The notes beneath the pieces were generated by a model that was given only the letters and a program-made list of their open reading frames with translations, did no database searches and was not told the origin of the DNA. This document shows positions 44,724 to 54,377 of a DNA stretch of 57,019 nt, in pieces; the first letter of the stretch is position 1, and each line of letters opens with the position of its first letter. The stretch is from contig CAIKZP010000209.1 in NCBI GenBank assembly GCA_903831935.1, positions 1-57,019 on the forward strand, read 5' to 3'. Source of the DNA: an uncultured Bacteroidota bacterium. GTDB taxonomy: Bacteria; Bacteroidota; Bacteroidia; Chitinophagales; Chitinophagaceae. Position numbers and translations under genes: made by a program.

Positions 44724-46360
44724 TATTGTAAAGTTATTTTTTTCAAATAATATCCTTTTGCGTCTACTTGTGGTGCATAGTTGCTTGTAACAGTAATACC
44801 TTCTTTATTGATAAGTATTTTATTGGTACCAGTATTAGTGCCAATATCAAAAGGTAATGGCATAAAAAAGTTCTCTACTTTAATTAAGTATTTTTGATAA
44901 CCAACTTCTTTTACTGAAATATCTAACACATCGGTACTGCGCAAATAAAAATCAAAAAACGGTTTTAGATTTTGTTTTGAAGCGCTACTAAATAATTGTT
45001 CTACATCTGTTGAGGTTACAAAATTATCGTAGGTATATTTTGGATCTGTTGACAATTGTTTTAATGTGGGTAGAAATAAATCATCGCCCAATACATATCG
45101 TAAACTATGCATAAAAAAAGAACCCTTTGTATAAATATCGTTTCCTGCATAGGTTTCATCTTCGGATAATTCTTCGCCGCCAACCATTGGTTTTTTATTG
45201 CGAATAGATCTTTTGTGTCGGTTAATAATTTCGTCGTAGGCGGCTTGTCCTCCTAACTCAAAATAAATTAAGGCTTCGGCATATGTGGCAATACCTTCTT
45301 GAATCCACATATGTGCCCAGTCTTTATTGGTTACTTTATTGGCCCACCACTCGTGCGCATATTCGTGGTATAAATTGGCTGAATAATCTTGCCCACCAAT
45401 TTTTGAGTAATTAAATTTATTTTGAAATGTAATCATTGTTTGGTGCTCCATTCCAGAATTTGGCACTTCTCCAATACCAATTTTTTCTTTCACCCAAGGG
45501 TACTCGCCAAAATATTTTTCTAATACTTTGGTATCTCTTTCTTTTAGTTCAATAATTTTTGCAGCATTCGCAGTGTCTTCTTCTAAAACATAAAATTGAA
45601 TGGGAACAACATTTCCTTTAATGCTTGTATAATCTTTACTAACCACTTTGTATTTTCCAATATTAAAAATCACACAGTAATTACTAATGGTATAATTGGT
45701 TTTCCAATGATAGGTTTTTTTGTTTTTCTTTTTAATCACTTCTTTTAATAAACCGGGGCCTGCTACTACTAAATTTTCTGGAACGGTAATCAGCATATCA
45801 ACACCTTCATTCGGTTCGTCGCTAGGATGATCCTTACATGGAAAATAAACCCTGCCACCTTCTTTTTGACAATTGATAGCTACCCAATCATTTCCTGATC
45901 TGTCTTTGGTCCAGGTAAAGCCCCCGGTCCATGGCGGTTTTATTGCCACGGGTGGTTCTCCACCATATTCTACTCGAATAGTTTGTTTACCCATTAAAAA
46001 AGGCGCAGTGTTTGTAATATAAATTTTATCGTTTTTTTGTTCGAAACTTACTGGCTTGTTATTCACTTTTACTTTGTGCACCGATAACAAATGCACCAAA
46101 TCTAATAAAAGGGTATCGGTTGATTTTGATAATAGTATTTCAACCTCTGTACTTCCTTCAATCGTTTTGTTTTCTATATTAACATCAAGTGCAATGGTAT
46201 AGTGTCGAATATCCATAATCGCTTGCAATGGATTTAATTTTCCGCCCGACGACAAATAACTGATGTCTCTGTTTTGTGCTTTACCCGCAAAGCAAGTAAT
46301 TACAGCGCATCCAATTATTAAGAGCTTAATTCTAGGTTTAAAACCAAATAAGTATTTCAT
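44723..46360 (-). CDS. Secreted M1-family aminopeptidase, paralog 2
   Basis: A 545-residue exported peptidase (signal peptide ~1-28). The zinc site is HEYAHEWWANK with the later Glu in IQEGIATYAE. The substrate-anchoring site reads SGMEHQT, where His replaces the usual Asn after the ME pair, so its specificity may differ from paralog 1. It is the first gene of a long minus-strand run reaching to 37147. Both paralogs have the same length but low identity by eye. Confidence 0.9.
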   Translation of the reverse strand: MKYLFGFKPRIKLLIIGCAVITCFAGKAQNRDISYLSSGGKLNPLQAIMDIRHYTIALDVNIENKTIEGSTEVEILLSKSTDTLLLDLVHLLSVHKVKVNNKPVSFEQKNDKIYITNTAPFLMGKQTIRVEYGGEPPVAIKPPWTGGFTWTKDRSGNDWVAINCQKEGGRVYFPCKDHPSDEPNEGVDMLITVPENLVVAGPGLLKEVIKKKNKKTYHWKTNYTISNYCVIFNIGKYKVVSKDYTSIKGNVVPIQFYVLEEDTANAAKIIELKERDTKVLEKYFGEYPWVKEKIGIGEVPNSGMEHQTMITFQNKFNYSKIGGQDYSANLYHEYAHEWWANKVTNKDWAHMWIQEGIATYAEALIYFELGGQAAYDEIINRHKRSIRNKKPMVGGEELSEDETYAGNDIYTKGSFFMHSLRYVLGDDLFLPTLKQLSTDPKYTYDNFVTSTDVEQLFSSASKQNLKPFFDFYLRSTDVLDISVKEVGYQKYLIKVENFFMPLPFDIGTNTGTNKILINKEGITVTSNYAPQVDAKGYYLKKITLQ

Positions 46361-46471
46361 TGATCAGTGGTTAGGTTGAAAATTTAAAAGAGTATGCTAT
46401 TGCATGAATTTAATTATTTTGACCGAAACATTGGTTTATTTGTATATTTAATATGAAATAAAACAACCAAA

Positions 46472-46810
46472 ATGGATGCTAATAAAGTAGATATGTTCAT
46501 CATGTCAAACGCAAAGTTTTTTGAAAGTCACCAACTGCATATTATTAGAGACAGGTTAATTTCAATTGACGATTCAAAATGGGTAATGGTTTCTACTGCT
46601 CAATTTAAAGACCCTTCTACAAGTTTAATCATTTCAATTATTGGCGGTCATTTTGGAATAGACAGGTTTGTGATTGGTGATACCGGCTTAGGTATTGCTA
46701 AATTATTAACCTGCGGAGGCCTTGGTATTTGGACAGTGATTGATTGGTTTATGATTCAGGGCGCTACAAGAGAAAAGAACATGCAAAAGCTCCAACAATT
46801 CTTGTATTAA
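46472..46810 (+). CDS. TM2-domain membrane protein
   Basis: A 112-residue protein with the TM2 pattern at ~45-100: two short membrane helices joined by a GDTGLGIAKLLTCGG loop, preceded by a GGHFGIDRF motif. The N-terminal 40 residues are cytosolic. It is the first gene of a tight four-gene cassette, and its stop overlaps the start of the DUF2752 gene. Function is unknown. Confidence 0.88.
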   Translation: MDANKVDMFIMSNAKFFESHQLHIIRDRLISIDDSKWVMVSTAQFKDPSTSLIISIIGGHFGIDRFVIGDTGLGIAKLLTCGGLGIWTVIDWFMIQGATREKNMQKLQQFLY

Positions 46811-47229
46811 TGCATTTGTTTCAGAACAAACTGTATCGAATACTTTCCATAGCTTGTTTGGCAGGGTATATTTGGCTGTACTTTAATCTTTCAAATTATT
46901 ATTCAAAAACAACTAGCCAAATTGGAGTTTGTTTGTTCAAGCACGTAACAAGTATTCCTTGCCCTTCTTGTGGAACAACTAGATCTGTTCTGTCTATTTT
47001 ACAGGGTAATTTATTAGAGGCATTTTATTGGAATCCTTTTGGTTTTTTGCTATTAGCGGTGTTAATCATTATACCAATTTGGCTAGTGATTGATGCGATT
47101 AATAAAAAGGATTCACTACTTAAATTTTATGGTTTTATTGAAAAAAAAATACAGCAAAAATTAGTGGCCATTCCCGCAATAGCATTGGTTTTAATTAACT
47201 GGTATTGGAATATTCATAAAGGCTTATGA
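46810..47229 (+). CDS. DUF2752 membrane protein
   Basis: A 139-residue protein with about three membrane helices. The family motif is FKHVTSIPCPSCGTTRS (~40-56). The ATG at 46810 overlaps the TM2 stop (TAATG), so I prefer it to the longer frame from 46744. It is coupled to the next gene by an ATGA overlap at 47226. The two cysteines in CPSC may bind metal, but no function is established. Confidence 0.88.
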   Translation: MHLFQNKLYRILSIACLAGYIWLYFNLSNYYSKTTSQIGVCLFKHVTSIPCPSCGTTRSVLSILQGNLLEAFYWNPFGFLLLAVLIIIPIWLVIDAINKKDSLLKFYGFIEKKIQQKLVAIPAIALVLINWYWNIHKGL

Positions 47230-47657
47230 TGGTATTAAATAAATTTTTTGTTGAACCTACAGAACATGAATTAGAAAAAGCTTCTAATAGTTATTTAATG
47301 TCGTTAATTGCTTTAATGGCTGGTTTGCCTTTTCCAATTATTAATTTATTGGCAACACTTATTTTTTATGTAGGAAATAGAAAAGGAACCCATTTTGTTC
47401 GATGGCATTGTACACAAGCATTACTATCGCAACTTTCTTTATTGTTTGTAAATAGTTATGGATTTTGGTGGACCATCTCTATCATTTTCACGCCAGAAAA
47501 AATTAGCAACCACTACATTGCCTATATGCTTACAGCCTTTGTTTTTAATGTGTTTGAGATGATTGCTACTATTTATACAGCTATTCAAACAAGAAAAGGA
47601 AAGCATATTGAATGGTGGTGCTATGGTAATATTACTAATGCAATCTGTAAGCCATAA
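47226..47657 (+). CDS. DUF4870-like membrane protein
   Basis: A 143-residue protein with four predicted hydrophobic helices. The stretch RKGTHFVRWHCTQALLSQL (FHxxQAL-like in the family) and the NLLATLIFY region resemble DUF4870/TM2-related proteins. It overlaps the DUF2752 gene by 4 bases and is followed after 1 bp by the M48 peptidase gene, so all are one operon. Confidence 0.75.
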   Translation: MMVLNKFFVEPTEHELEKASNSYLMSLIALMAGLPFPIINLLATLIFYVGNRKGTHFVRWHCTQALLSQLSLLFVNSYGFWWTISIIFTPEKISNHYIAYMLTAFVFNVFEMIATIYTAIQTRKGKHIEWWCYGNITNAICKP

Positions 47658-47658
47658 T

Positions 47659-48453
47659 ATGAAAAAAATATTCTTACAAATTAGCCTATTAATTATTCTC
47701 TTTTTTTCTTTATTAGGGGCACTCAATCAAGTAGATTGGATGCGGCTTTTTAGGGTTGAAAAAATTACCAAATCCACCGAAAAAAAATTGGGTGATATGT
47801 TTTGGAATTTATACCACTCCTCTAAAGATGAAATCAACAACGATAGTGCACACCGCATCATAGACAGTTTATTAATGCGCATCTGTACGTCGAATAAAAT
47901 AGAAAGAAACACTATCAAATTACATATTGTTCAAAGCACAGAAATAAATGCATTTGCACTACCCGATCAACATCTAGTAATTAATACAGCACTTATTGAG
48001 TCTTGCCAAAACGAAATGGAATTATGTGGGGTGGTTGCTCACGAAATGGCTCATATGCAACTAGACCATGTAATGAAAAAATTAATCAAAGAAATAGGGT
48101 TGTCGGTTTTAATTTCAATAACAACGGGCAATGCCGGAGCAGAAAAAATCAATGAAGTAATTAAGTTATTAACTTCTTCGGCCTATGATAGAAAACTAGA
48201 AAAGCAGGCAGATATTACAGCGGTTGACTATTTAGAAAATTCAACTATCAACCCTGCCGAGTTTGCCAATTTTTTAGCACGACTTGGCCAAAAAGAAACC
48301 TTGGGTAGTCAATACCTATCTTGGATAAATACCCATCCAGATTCTAAAGAGCGTGCAAAATATATTTTAGCGCATAGTAATAAAATAGCAGTTAAAGCCA
48401 AGCCTGTGTTGGCTGCTGACAGTTTTAGTCAATTAAAGAAATTACTGCAATAA
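47659..48453 (+). CDS. M48-family membrane-anchored zinc peptidase
   Basis: A 264-residue peptidase with a single N-terminal anchor or signal (~5-22). The zinc motif is HEMAHMQLDH (~130-139) and the third ligand is in KQADITAVDYL. The family (HtpX/Oma1/BepA-like) carries out quality control of envelope proteins. I choose ATG 47659 because the longer frame from 47563 would overlap the DUF4870-like gene and lack a signal. It ends the TM2 cassette. Confidence 0.9.
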   Translation: MKKIFLQISLLIILFFSLLGALNQVDWMRLFRVEKITKSTEKKLGDMFWNLYHSSKDEINNDSAHRIIDSLLMRICTSNKIERNTIKLHIVQSTEINAFALPDQHLVINTALIESCQNEMELCGVVAHEMAHMQLDHVMKKLIKEIGLSVLISITTGNAGAEKINEVIKLLTSSAYDRKLEKQADITAVDYLENSTINPAEFANFLARLGQKETLGSQYLSWINTHPDSKERAKYILAHSNKIAVKAKPVLAADSFSQLKKLLQ

Positions 48454-48786
48454 CAACCCTCCTTACTTATTTAGGTGATTAGCCTAATTGTTTAAAAGAC
48501 AAGAACCTACCTTAAGTTTTAAATTGCATTAGAAAAATATATAATATATTCTTGTGAATACGGTTTTTTTACAAGCATATATAACTTATTAAAGCCATGT
48601 ATCATTCTAATATTGGGAATAGTAAAAACTCATAACTAATTAATATACAATTGAATATACAATTTCCGAAACAAAAACACCCGTTTCGGGAATACAAATT
48701 TTTTTTATTAATTATTCAGAAACAATTGTTAGAACGTTGATTATTTAATTCGAGTATTTTCAAATTCTTAACGATAAAACTTCCAT
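48454..48786 (+). promoter_or_regulatory. Intergenic region between the M48 gene and susC
   Basis: The 333-bp region holds the terminator-like hairpin described separately and the susC promoter region. No perfect TAnnTTTG box is visible on the plus strand; the nearest is TATTTTC at 48756-48762, 16-25 bp downstream of candidate TTGs. I see no gene here. Confidence 0.4.
48662..48705 (+). terminator. Probable terminator of the TM2-M48 cassette
   Basis: A stem formed by TTCCGAAAC (48664-48672) and GTTTCGGGAA (48683-48692), with one bulged G, is followed by a run of eight T (about 48698-48706). It is 210 bp after the M48 stop, which is rather far, and could alternatively be a regulatory hairpin of susC. 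Confidence 0.45.
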
Positions 48787-51700
48787 ATGCGAAAACTAAT
48801 CTTTTCAGTATTTACTATTCTATTGTGGTTTTCTGCAATAGCTCAGCCCAAAAATTTAACCGGAAAAATTACAGACAACAATGGTTTGCCGTTATCCGGG
48901 GCTAGCATTAAAGAAAATAATAGTACTAACAATGTCTTGTCTAAAGAAGACGGAACTTTTGTACTTAAAATCATCAATGCTAAGTCGAGTATTACTATTT
49001 CTTATGTAGGTTATGAAGATCAGGTTATCAAACTAACGAATGCCAATAATCTAACCATTACATTAAAGCCCCAAGACAACAAACTACAAGAAGTAGTTGT
49101 AAATGCATTAGGGTTTGAAGCCAAAAAAGACAGATTAGGTTATGCGACTGCTAAAATTGGTGGTGAGGAAGTTGCTAATACAGGAGAAGTGGGTTTAGCG
49201 GATGCCTTAGGCGGTAAAACATCAGGGCTGCGTGTTTCAAGGACTTCTGGCTCAGATCCAGGAGCAGCTTCACAAATTTTAATTAGGGGTCAAAGCACTA
49301 TTACAAGAGGAACGGATCCATTGATTGTATTAGATGGTATGCCAATAACTAGTTCTGCTAGAAATGAATCGAGTGGTGGAACGACACAACAAAGCAGGTT
49401 AAACGATATTAATCCAGAGGATATTGCTTCTATTCAAGTTCTAAAAGGAGCATCGGCTGCTGCTTTATGGGGAACAAAAGCTGCCAATGGTGTTTTGGTT
49501 ATTACAACTAAAAAAGGTGCTGGCGGAAAAACCAATATCAGTTTTAAAACCACTTATTCAATAGATCAAGTGAGTGATTTTTATGACTTACAAAATACCT
49601 ATGGACAAGGAAGCGGAGGTGCTTACGCATTAAATAACTCTAGGAGCTGGGGTGATAAAATTGCCAATCGTGCTGGAGGTGCAGATTCTGTAAACTTATT
49701 AGGAGCAAGTTTTATTGCTAACACTGGAAAAACGTATTACCCAATACTTAAAAAGAATTCCAAAGACGATTTTCTTAAAAGTAATTATGATGGCGTAATT
49801 GGAACAGGACATTACCTAGATAATTCTTTAACCATTAGTAGTGGTGATAGCAAAGCAAACTATTATTTTAGTTTAAGTGATCTTAAGCAAGATGGTATTA
49901 TTAGAAACTCAAGTGATTATAGAAGATCTAGTGTTCGTTTTAATTCATTTAAGCAAATGAATAAATGGTTATCGGTATCTAATAAATCGAATTATGTTTT
50001 AATTAGTTCTGATAGACAACAAACAGGCGTTAATAATGCAGGTTTTATGATTGGATTACTAAGAACGCCAGCAGATTTTGATAACAATGATTATATAGGA
50101 AAATATGCTGCTACACAAGGTGGCGGATTTATAGAGAACAGACAAAGAAGTTATAGAAATTATTTAGGGGCAAGTGCAAACCCGGGTTTTAATAACCCAA
50201 TGTGGGATTTGTATCAGCTAACAAATACAAGTAATGTAAATAGGTTTATTAATTCTGCCGAAATGAATATCAATCCCGTTTCGTGGTTTAATTTAACCGT
50301 AAGAAGTGGAATTGATTATTTAACTGACAGACAAATAAATTATTTTCCTTATTTTTCTACGAATGGTAATAATGGTATTTATAATAGAAATGAATTTACA
50401 GAATTCAGATTTAATTTAGATGTTATAGCTAGAGCAGAAAAAAAGTTTTCTGAAAATTTTACAGGAAATATTTTGTTTGGGTTTAATATGAACTCAATAA
50501 AACTAACAACACTAGGAGCACAATCTAGCAATTTTATTATTCCTGCAGGTCCTTGGGATTTTGACAATGCTACACCAAGTAATATTTCTACCACAGATGT
50601 ATTTATTAATACTAAAACTAATGCAGGTTATTCTAGTATAGGGGTTAGTTTATTAGACCAAATATTTTTAAATGCTACTGGTAGAATTGAAGCGGCTTCT
50701 ACATTTGGAGAACTATCTAATAAAGCCTTTTTTTATCCGTCAACAGATATAGCATGGCAGTTTTCTAAATTATCTTTATTTGACAAACAGTCTATTCTAT
50801 CATTTGGTAAATTGCGTACATCCTTTGGTATTGTTGGTATTCAACCGCAGTCTTATCAAACCCAAACAAATTTTGCATCAGGAACTTATAGCGATGGTTG
50901 GGGAGGAACTTTAGATCCAGGACTTTATGGTGTAGGCACATATATTCAAAGTGTTAACAAAGGGAATGCGTATTTAAGACCCGAACAAAAGCAAGAAATT
51001 GAAGTAGGAGCCGACTTGAGATTTTTTAATAATCGATTATCTACCAATATTACAGTCTATCAAAACAAAACAATTGATGCATTAATTAATATTCCACAAG
51101 CTTCCTCTAATGGATTTAATAATTTATATGCCAATGCAGGAAGTATTCAAAATAAGGGAATTGAATTAGACTTGTCTTATAGTATTATTAAAAAGAAAGA
51201 CTGGGATTTTAATATTGATGCAACCTGGTCAAAAAATAAAAACGAAGTATTAAGCCTTAATGGATCGGGTTCTATTAATTTAGGGGGAACCGCTGGTATT
51301 TCTTCAAGAGCAGTTGAAGGATATCCATTAGGTGAATTATATTCTATAGCATTTATAAAAGATGCATCCGGAAAACAATTGTTAAATGCAAATGGATTTC
51401 CAATTCCAGATGTGGTAAGCACACCTATTGGCGATCCTAATCCAGAATGGAGAGGCACTTTTGGTTTTCATATAAATTATAAGAGATTATATGTTAAAGC
51501 ATTAATTGAGCACTCACAGGGCGGTGTAGTTGCAAATGGTACAGAAGCAGTTTTAGTGGATTATGGAACTAGTGCAACAACTGGTAGAGAATCTACTGCA
51601 GCCACTAACTTAAAAAAATATGACGGAACCACCATTTTGGCGGGTACTACTTTTAGGGGAAATATTCAAGACTTTGGTGCAGGCAATGTGGCACTAGAAC

Positions 51701-52008
51701 AAAGTTGGTACACTGGCCCTGGTGGTTTCTTTGGTAATGTGGGTGAATTGTTTTTAGAAGATGCAACCTGGACAAGATTTAGAGAATTAAGTGTTGGCTA
51801 TAATTTACGCTCTTCATTGCTTAAAAAATTGATTGGTGTTAGTTCTATGAATTTTGAGTTATCTGGAAGAAACTTGTTTTTATTGAGCCAAGTAAATGGA
51901 TATGATCCTGATAGTAATGTTCAAGGGTCTACAAGTGCTCGAGGAGTTGTTTATTTTGTAAATCCTCCATCTCGCTCATTCTTATTTACTGTTAAGGTTA
52001 ATTTTTAA
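48787..52008 (+). CDS. susC: SusC/RagA-type TonB-linked outer-membrane transporter
   Basis: A 1073-residue outer-membrane receptor. Signal peptide ~1-19; carboxypeptidase-regulatory-like domain ~22-107; plug domain with LGGKTSGLRVSRTSG and VLDGMPIT (~130-240); then the 22-strand beta-barrel ending in FTVKVNF. It imports large ligands with the SusD-like lipoprotein, powered by TonB. The substrate is not stated by sequence; neighbouring genes suggest carbohydrate or ester-linked ligands. It is followed by susD after 19 bp. Confidence 0.94.
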   Translation: MRKLIFSVFTILLWFSAIAQPKNLTGKITDNNGLPLSGASIKENNSTNNVLSKEDGTFVLKIINAKSSITISYVGYEDQVIKLTNANNLTITLKPQDNKLQEVVVNALGFEAKKDRLGYATAKIGGEEVANTGEVGLADALGGKTSGLRVSRTSGSDPGAASQILIRGQSTITRGTDPLIVLDGMPITSSARNESSGGTTQQSRLNDINPEDIASIQVLKGASAAALWGTKAANGVLVITTKKGAGGKTNISFKTTYSIDQVSDFYDLQNTYGQGSGGAYALNNSRSWGDKIANRAGGADSVNLLGASFIANTGKTYYPILKKNSKDDFLKSNYDGVIGTGHYLDNSLTISSGDSKANYYFSLSDLKQDGIIRNSSDYRRSSVRFNSFKQMNKWLSVSNKSNYVLISSDRQQTGVNNAGFMIGLLRTPADFDNNDYIGKYAATQGGGFIENRQRSYRNYLGASANPGFNNPMWDLYQLTNTSNVNRFINSAEMNINPVSWFNLTVRSGIDYLTDRQINYFPYFSTNGNNGIYNRNEFTEFRFNLDVIARAEKKFSENFTGNILFGFNMNSIKLTTLGAQSSNFIIPAGPWDFDNATPSNISTTDVFINTKTNAGYSSIGVSLLDQIFLNATGRIEAASTFGELSNKAFFYPSTDIAWQFSKLSLFDKQSILSFGKLRTSFGIVGIQPQSYQTQTNFASGTYSDGWGGTLDPGLYGVGTYIQSVNKGNAYLRPEQKQEIEVGADLRFFNNRLSTNITVYQNKTIDALINIPQASSNGFNNLYANAGSIQNKGIELDLSYSIIKKKDWDFNIDATWSKNKNEVLSLNGSGSINLGGTAGISSRAVEGYPLGELYSIAFIKDASGKQLLNANGFPIPDVVSTPIGDPNPEWRGTFGFHINYKRLYVKALIEHSQGGVVANGTEAVLVDYGTSATTGRESTAATNLKKYDGTTILAGTTFRGNIQDFGAGNVALEQSWYTGPGGFFGNVGELFLEDATWTRFRELSVGYNLRSSLLKKLIGVSSMNFELSGRNLFLLSQVNGYDPDSNVQGSTSARGVVYFVNPPSRSFLFTVKVNF

Positions 52009-52027
52009 ATTCTATAATTATTAAGTT

Positions 52028-53446
52028 ATGAAAACGAAATACTATTTTATAATAATTGCTTGTGGCTTTTTTCTATTAGCAGGTTGTAGCAAATCTCTAG
52101 AGGGTTTAAATACAGATCCTAATAATCCTGCTGATGCAGATGCCATTACTATGCTAACTGGAATAGAAGTTGCTAATATGGAAGTGCAAGAAGGAGAATT
52201 GGCAAGGGTTGCAGGCCTTTGGAGTGGTTACTTTACAGGGCAACAACAGCAATACTTAAATTTTTATCAATACCTAGTAATTGCTAGAAATTCCGACGAG
52301 TTATGGCAACGCATTTATGCCACTACTTTAAAAAACACTAGGTTAATGAAGCAGAAAGCAAATGCGGTAAACAATATTCGACTTGTTGGCGTGGCCCAAG
52401 TTATTGAAGCAAATTTGATGGGAACTGCTGCTGATTTATTTGGTGACATTCCTTTTTCACAAGCAACAAATGACAAATATTTAAATCCTGTTTATGATCC
52501 ACAAAAGCAGGTTTTTGCTTCTGTTCAATCTTTGTTAGATAGTGCAATTATTAATTTATCCTCAACTGCATTTGTTGACTTTACTGCACAGGATATACAT
52601 TTTGCTTCTAACATGACAAAATGGAAACAAACTGCCTATACTTTAAAAGCAAGAAACTTTTTACATACCAAGCAATACCCAGAAGCCTTGGCTGCTGCTG
52701 CAAATGGTATTAACGCTGTAGCAAATAATTTTTTAGCACCTCATGCTGCTACAGCAACAGGTATGTATAATTTGTATTATCAGTTTTTAGCTACCAGTCG
52801 TCCTGGTTTTATGGATGCAACAGGATCATATGCAGTAAGCCTATTAAATGCAGCAAATCTAAAATATAGGGGGAATGCCAAAACCATAGAAAAATCTAGG
52901 TTTAATTATTTGTACAGCACAGCAACCAATCCAAATTATACAGTAAACGGATTCTTTTACCAAACGGTTTCATTTCCAATAGTGTCATACGCAGAAAACT
53001 TATTGATTTTAGCCGAAGCAGATGCTAGAGTAAATGGTTTTGCTGCAGGCTTAACAAGAATTAATAATTACAGGGCCTACATGACAACTGGTGGATATAT
53101 TGGTGCTTTTTACTTAACAGCAGGCAATTATAAATACGATCCATTCGTAGCTGCCGATTTTGTATCTGGTGGCATTGAAAATCCAACTGCTTCAGCAATT
53201 GCGCAAGACAGGGCATTGTTAAGAGAGGTTATGGAAGAAAGGTATTTAACTTTTGTTGGACAACTAGAAGGGTTCAATGACCTTCGTAGGGTATTTAAAG
53301 AAACAGATATACGAGTACCTGTTACGCTTAATTTTGGTACTCAGTTTCCGCAAAGATTTTTATATGCGCAACTAGAAGTTGATTTAAATACATCAACGCC
53401 AAATCCAATACCATCTTTGTATACACCAACTGCTGTAAATCAATAG
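52028..53446 (+). CDS. susD: SusD/RagB-like outer-membrane lipoprotein (SusD-like_2 type)
   Basis: A 472-residue lipoprotein (lipobox LLAGC, Cys at 20). The N-terminal LNTDPNNPADADAI and the later ARVAGLWSGYFTGQQQQY, AENLLILAEADAR and EGFNDLRRVFKET segments match the SusD-like_2 group. It caps the SusC barrel and binds the ligand on the cell surface. The SusD-like_2 group is less tied to classic polysaccharide loci than SusD-like_1, so a peptide or small glycan ligand is also possible. Confidence 0.92.
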   Translation: MKTKYYFIIIACGFFLLAGCSKSLEGLNTDPNNPADADAITMLTGIEVANMEVQEGELARVAGLWSGYFTGQQQQYLNFYQYLVIARNSDELWQRIYATTLKNTRLMKQKANAVNNIRLVGVAQVIEANLMGTAADLFGDIPFSQATNDKYLNPVYDPQKQVFASVQSLLDSAIINLSSTAFVDFTAQDIHFASNMTKWKQTAYTLKARNFLHTKQYPEALAAAANGINAVANNFLAPHAATATGMYNLYYQFLATSRPGFMDATGSYAVSLLNAANLKYRGNAKTIEKSRFNYLYSTATNPNYTVNGFFYQTVSFPIVSYAENLLILAEADARVNGFAAGLTRINNYRAYMTTGGYIGAFYLTAGNYKYDPFVAADFVSGGIENPTASAIAQDRALLREVMEERYLTFVGQLEGFNDLRRVFKETDIRVPVTLNFGTQFPQRFLYAQLEVDLNTSTPNPIPSLYTPTAVNQ

Positions 53447-53464
53447 GGATTAATAATTGTGTTT

Positions 53465-54352
53465 ATGAAAAGAATAAGGTTAATATTATTATTGCTAGTC
53501 AGTTCATTTGTAATACAGGCACAAGAAATAATACCTCTTTACAAAGGACTTCCTCCTGGGAATAAAAAATCAGGCAATACAGAATCAATTATTAAAACAG
53601 GTAGAGGTTATGTAACAAATGTTTCTATTCCAACCATAACGGTTTTCAAACCCCAAAAAATTAATGCAGCCAAAACGGCGGTAATTATATGTCCGGGCGG
53701 TGGTTATTTTAGACTTTCAATTTTTGATGGTGGGTATGAATTAGCAAAAGAACTTAATAAAGAAGGCATAACAGCTTTTGTTTTAAAGTATCGCACGTAT
53801 ACCGAAAATGCATTTGAATCTTTTCAAACCATTCCTTTTCAAGATTTGCAAACTACTTTTAAAATAGTGCAAGAAGGTGCAGATAATTTTGGGATTGATA
53901 AAAATAATATTGGAATAATTGGCTTGTCTGCTGGGGGGCATTTATGTGCTATGACAGCGATTGCAAAAGAAGGAATAAAACCAAAATTTACCCTTTTAAT
54001 TTATCCGGTGATTAGTTTTATGGATGAACTAACTTCAGCCAAATCAGTTACAAAACAAAATTTATTGGGAAATCAAATTACACAGGAACAAAAAATGACA
54101 TTTTCTCCAGAGATACATGTTACGTCTACAACGGCTCCTGCTTTTTTGGTACATGCACAAGACGATAGTACTTCTTTAGTTGGAAATAGTATTGCTTATT
54201 ATAGCGCTTTGGTAAAATACAAAGTACCCGCTCAATTATTGATTTATCAAAAAGGCGGCCATGGTTTTGCTATGTATAATAAAGAACAAGATGAATACTG
54301 GTTACCAGCTGCCATAAAATGGATGAGACTAAATAATTTTTTAAAGCCATAG
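53465..54352 (+). CDS. Secreted alpha/beta-hydrolase (acetyl-esterase-like)
   Basis: A 295-residue exported esterase. Starting at ATG 53465 gives a signal peptide (~1-20, ending QAQ). The oxyanion segment CPGGGYFRL, nucleophile elbow GLSAGGHL, and the late HAQDD (Asp) and GGHGFAMY (His) give the full catalytic triad. The closest families are acetyl xylan esterases and BD-FAE-like enzymes. It follows susD by 18 bp, so ester-decorated glycans may be the ligand. The frame from 53459 adds only two residues. Confidence 0.88.
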   Translation: MKRIRLILLLLVSSFVIQAQEIIPLYKGLPPGNKKSGNTESIIKTGRGYVTNVSIPTITVFKPQKINAAKTAVIICPGGGYFRLSIFDGGYELAKELNKEGITAFVLKYRTYTENAFESFQTIPFQDLQTTFKIVQEGADNFGIDKNNIGIIGLSAGGHLCAMTAIAKEGIKPKFTLLIYPVISFMDELTSAKSVTKQNLLGNQITQEQKMTFSPEIHVTSTTAPAFLVHAQDDSTSLVGNSIAYYSALVKYKVPAQLLIYQKGGHGFAMYNKEQDEYWLPAAIKWMRLNNFLKP

Positions 54353-54377
54353 CTTAAGTGTTATTAAATAACTACGA

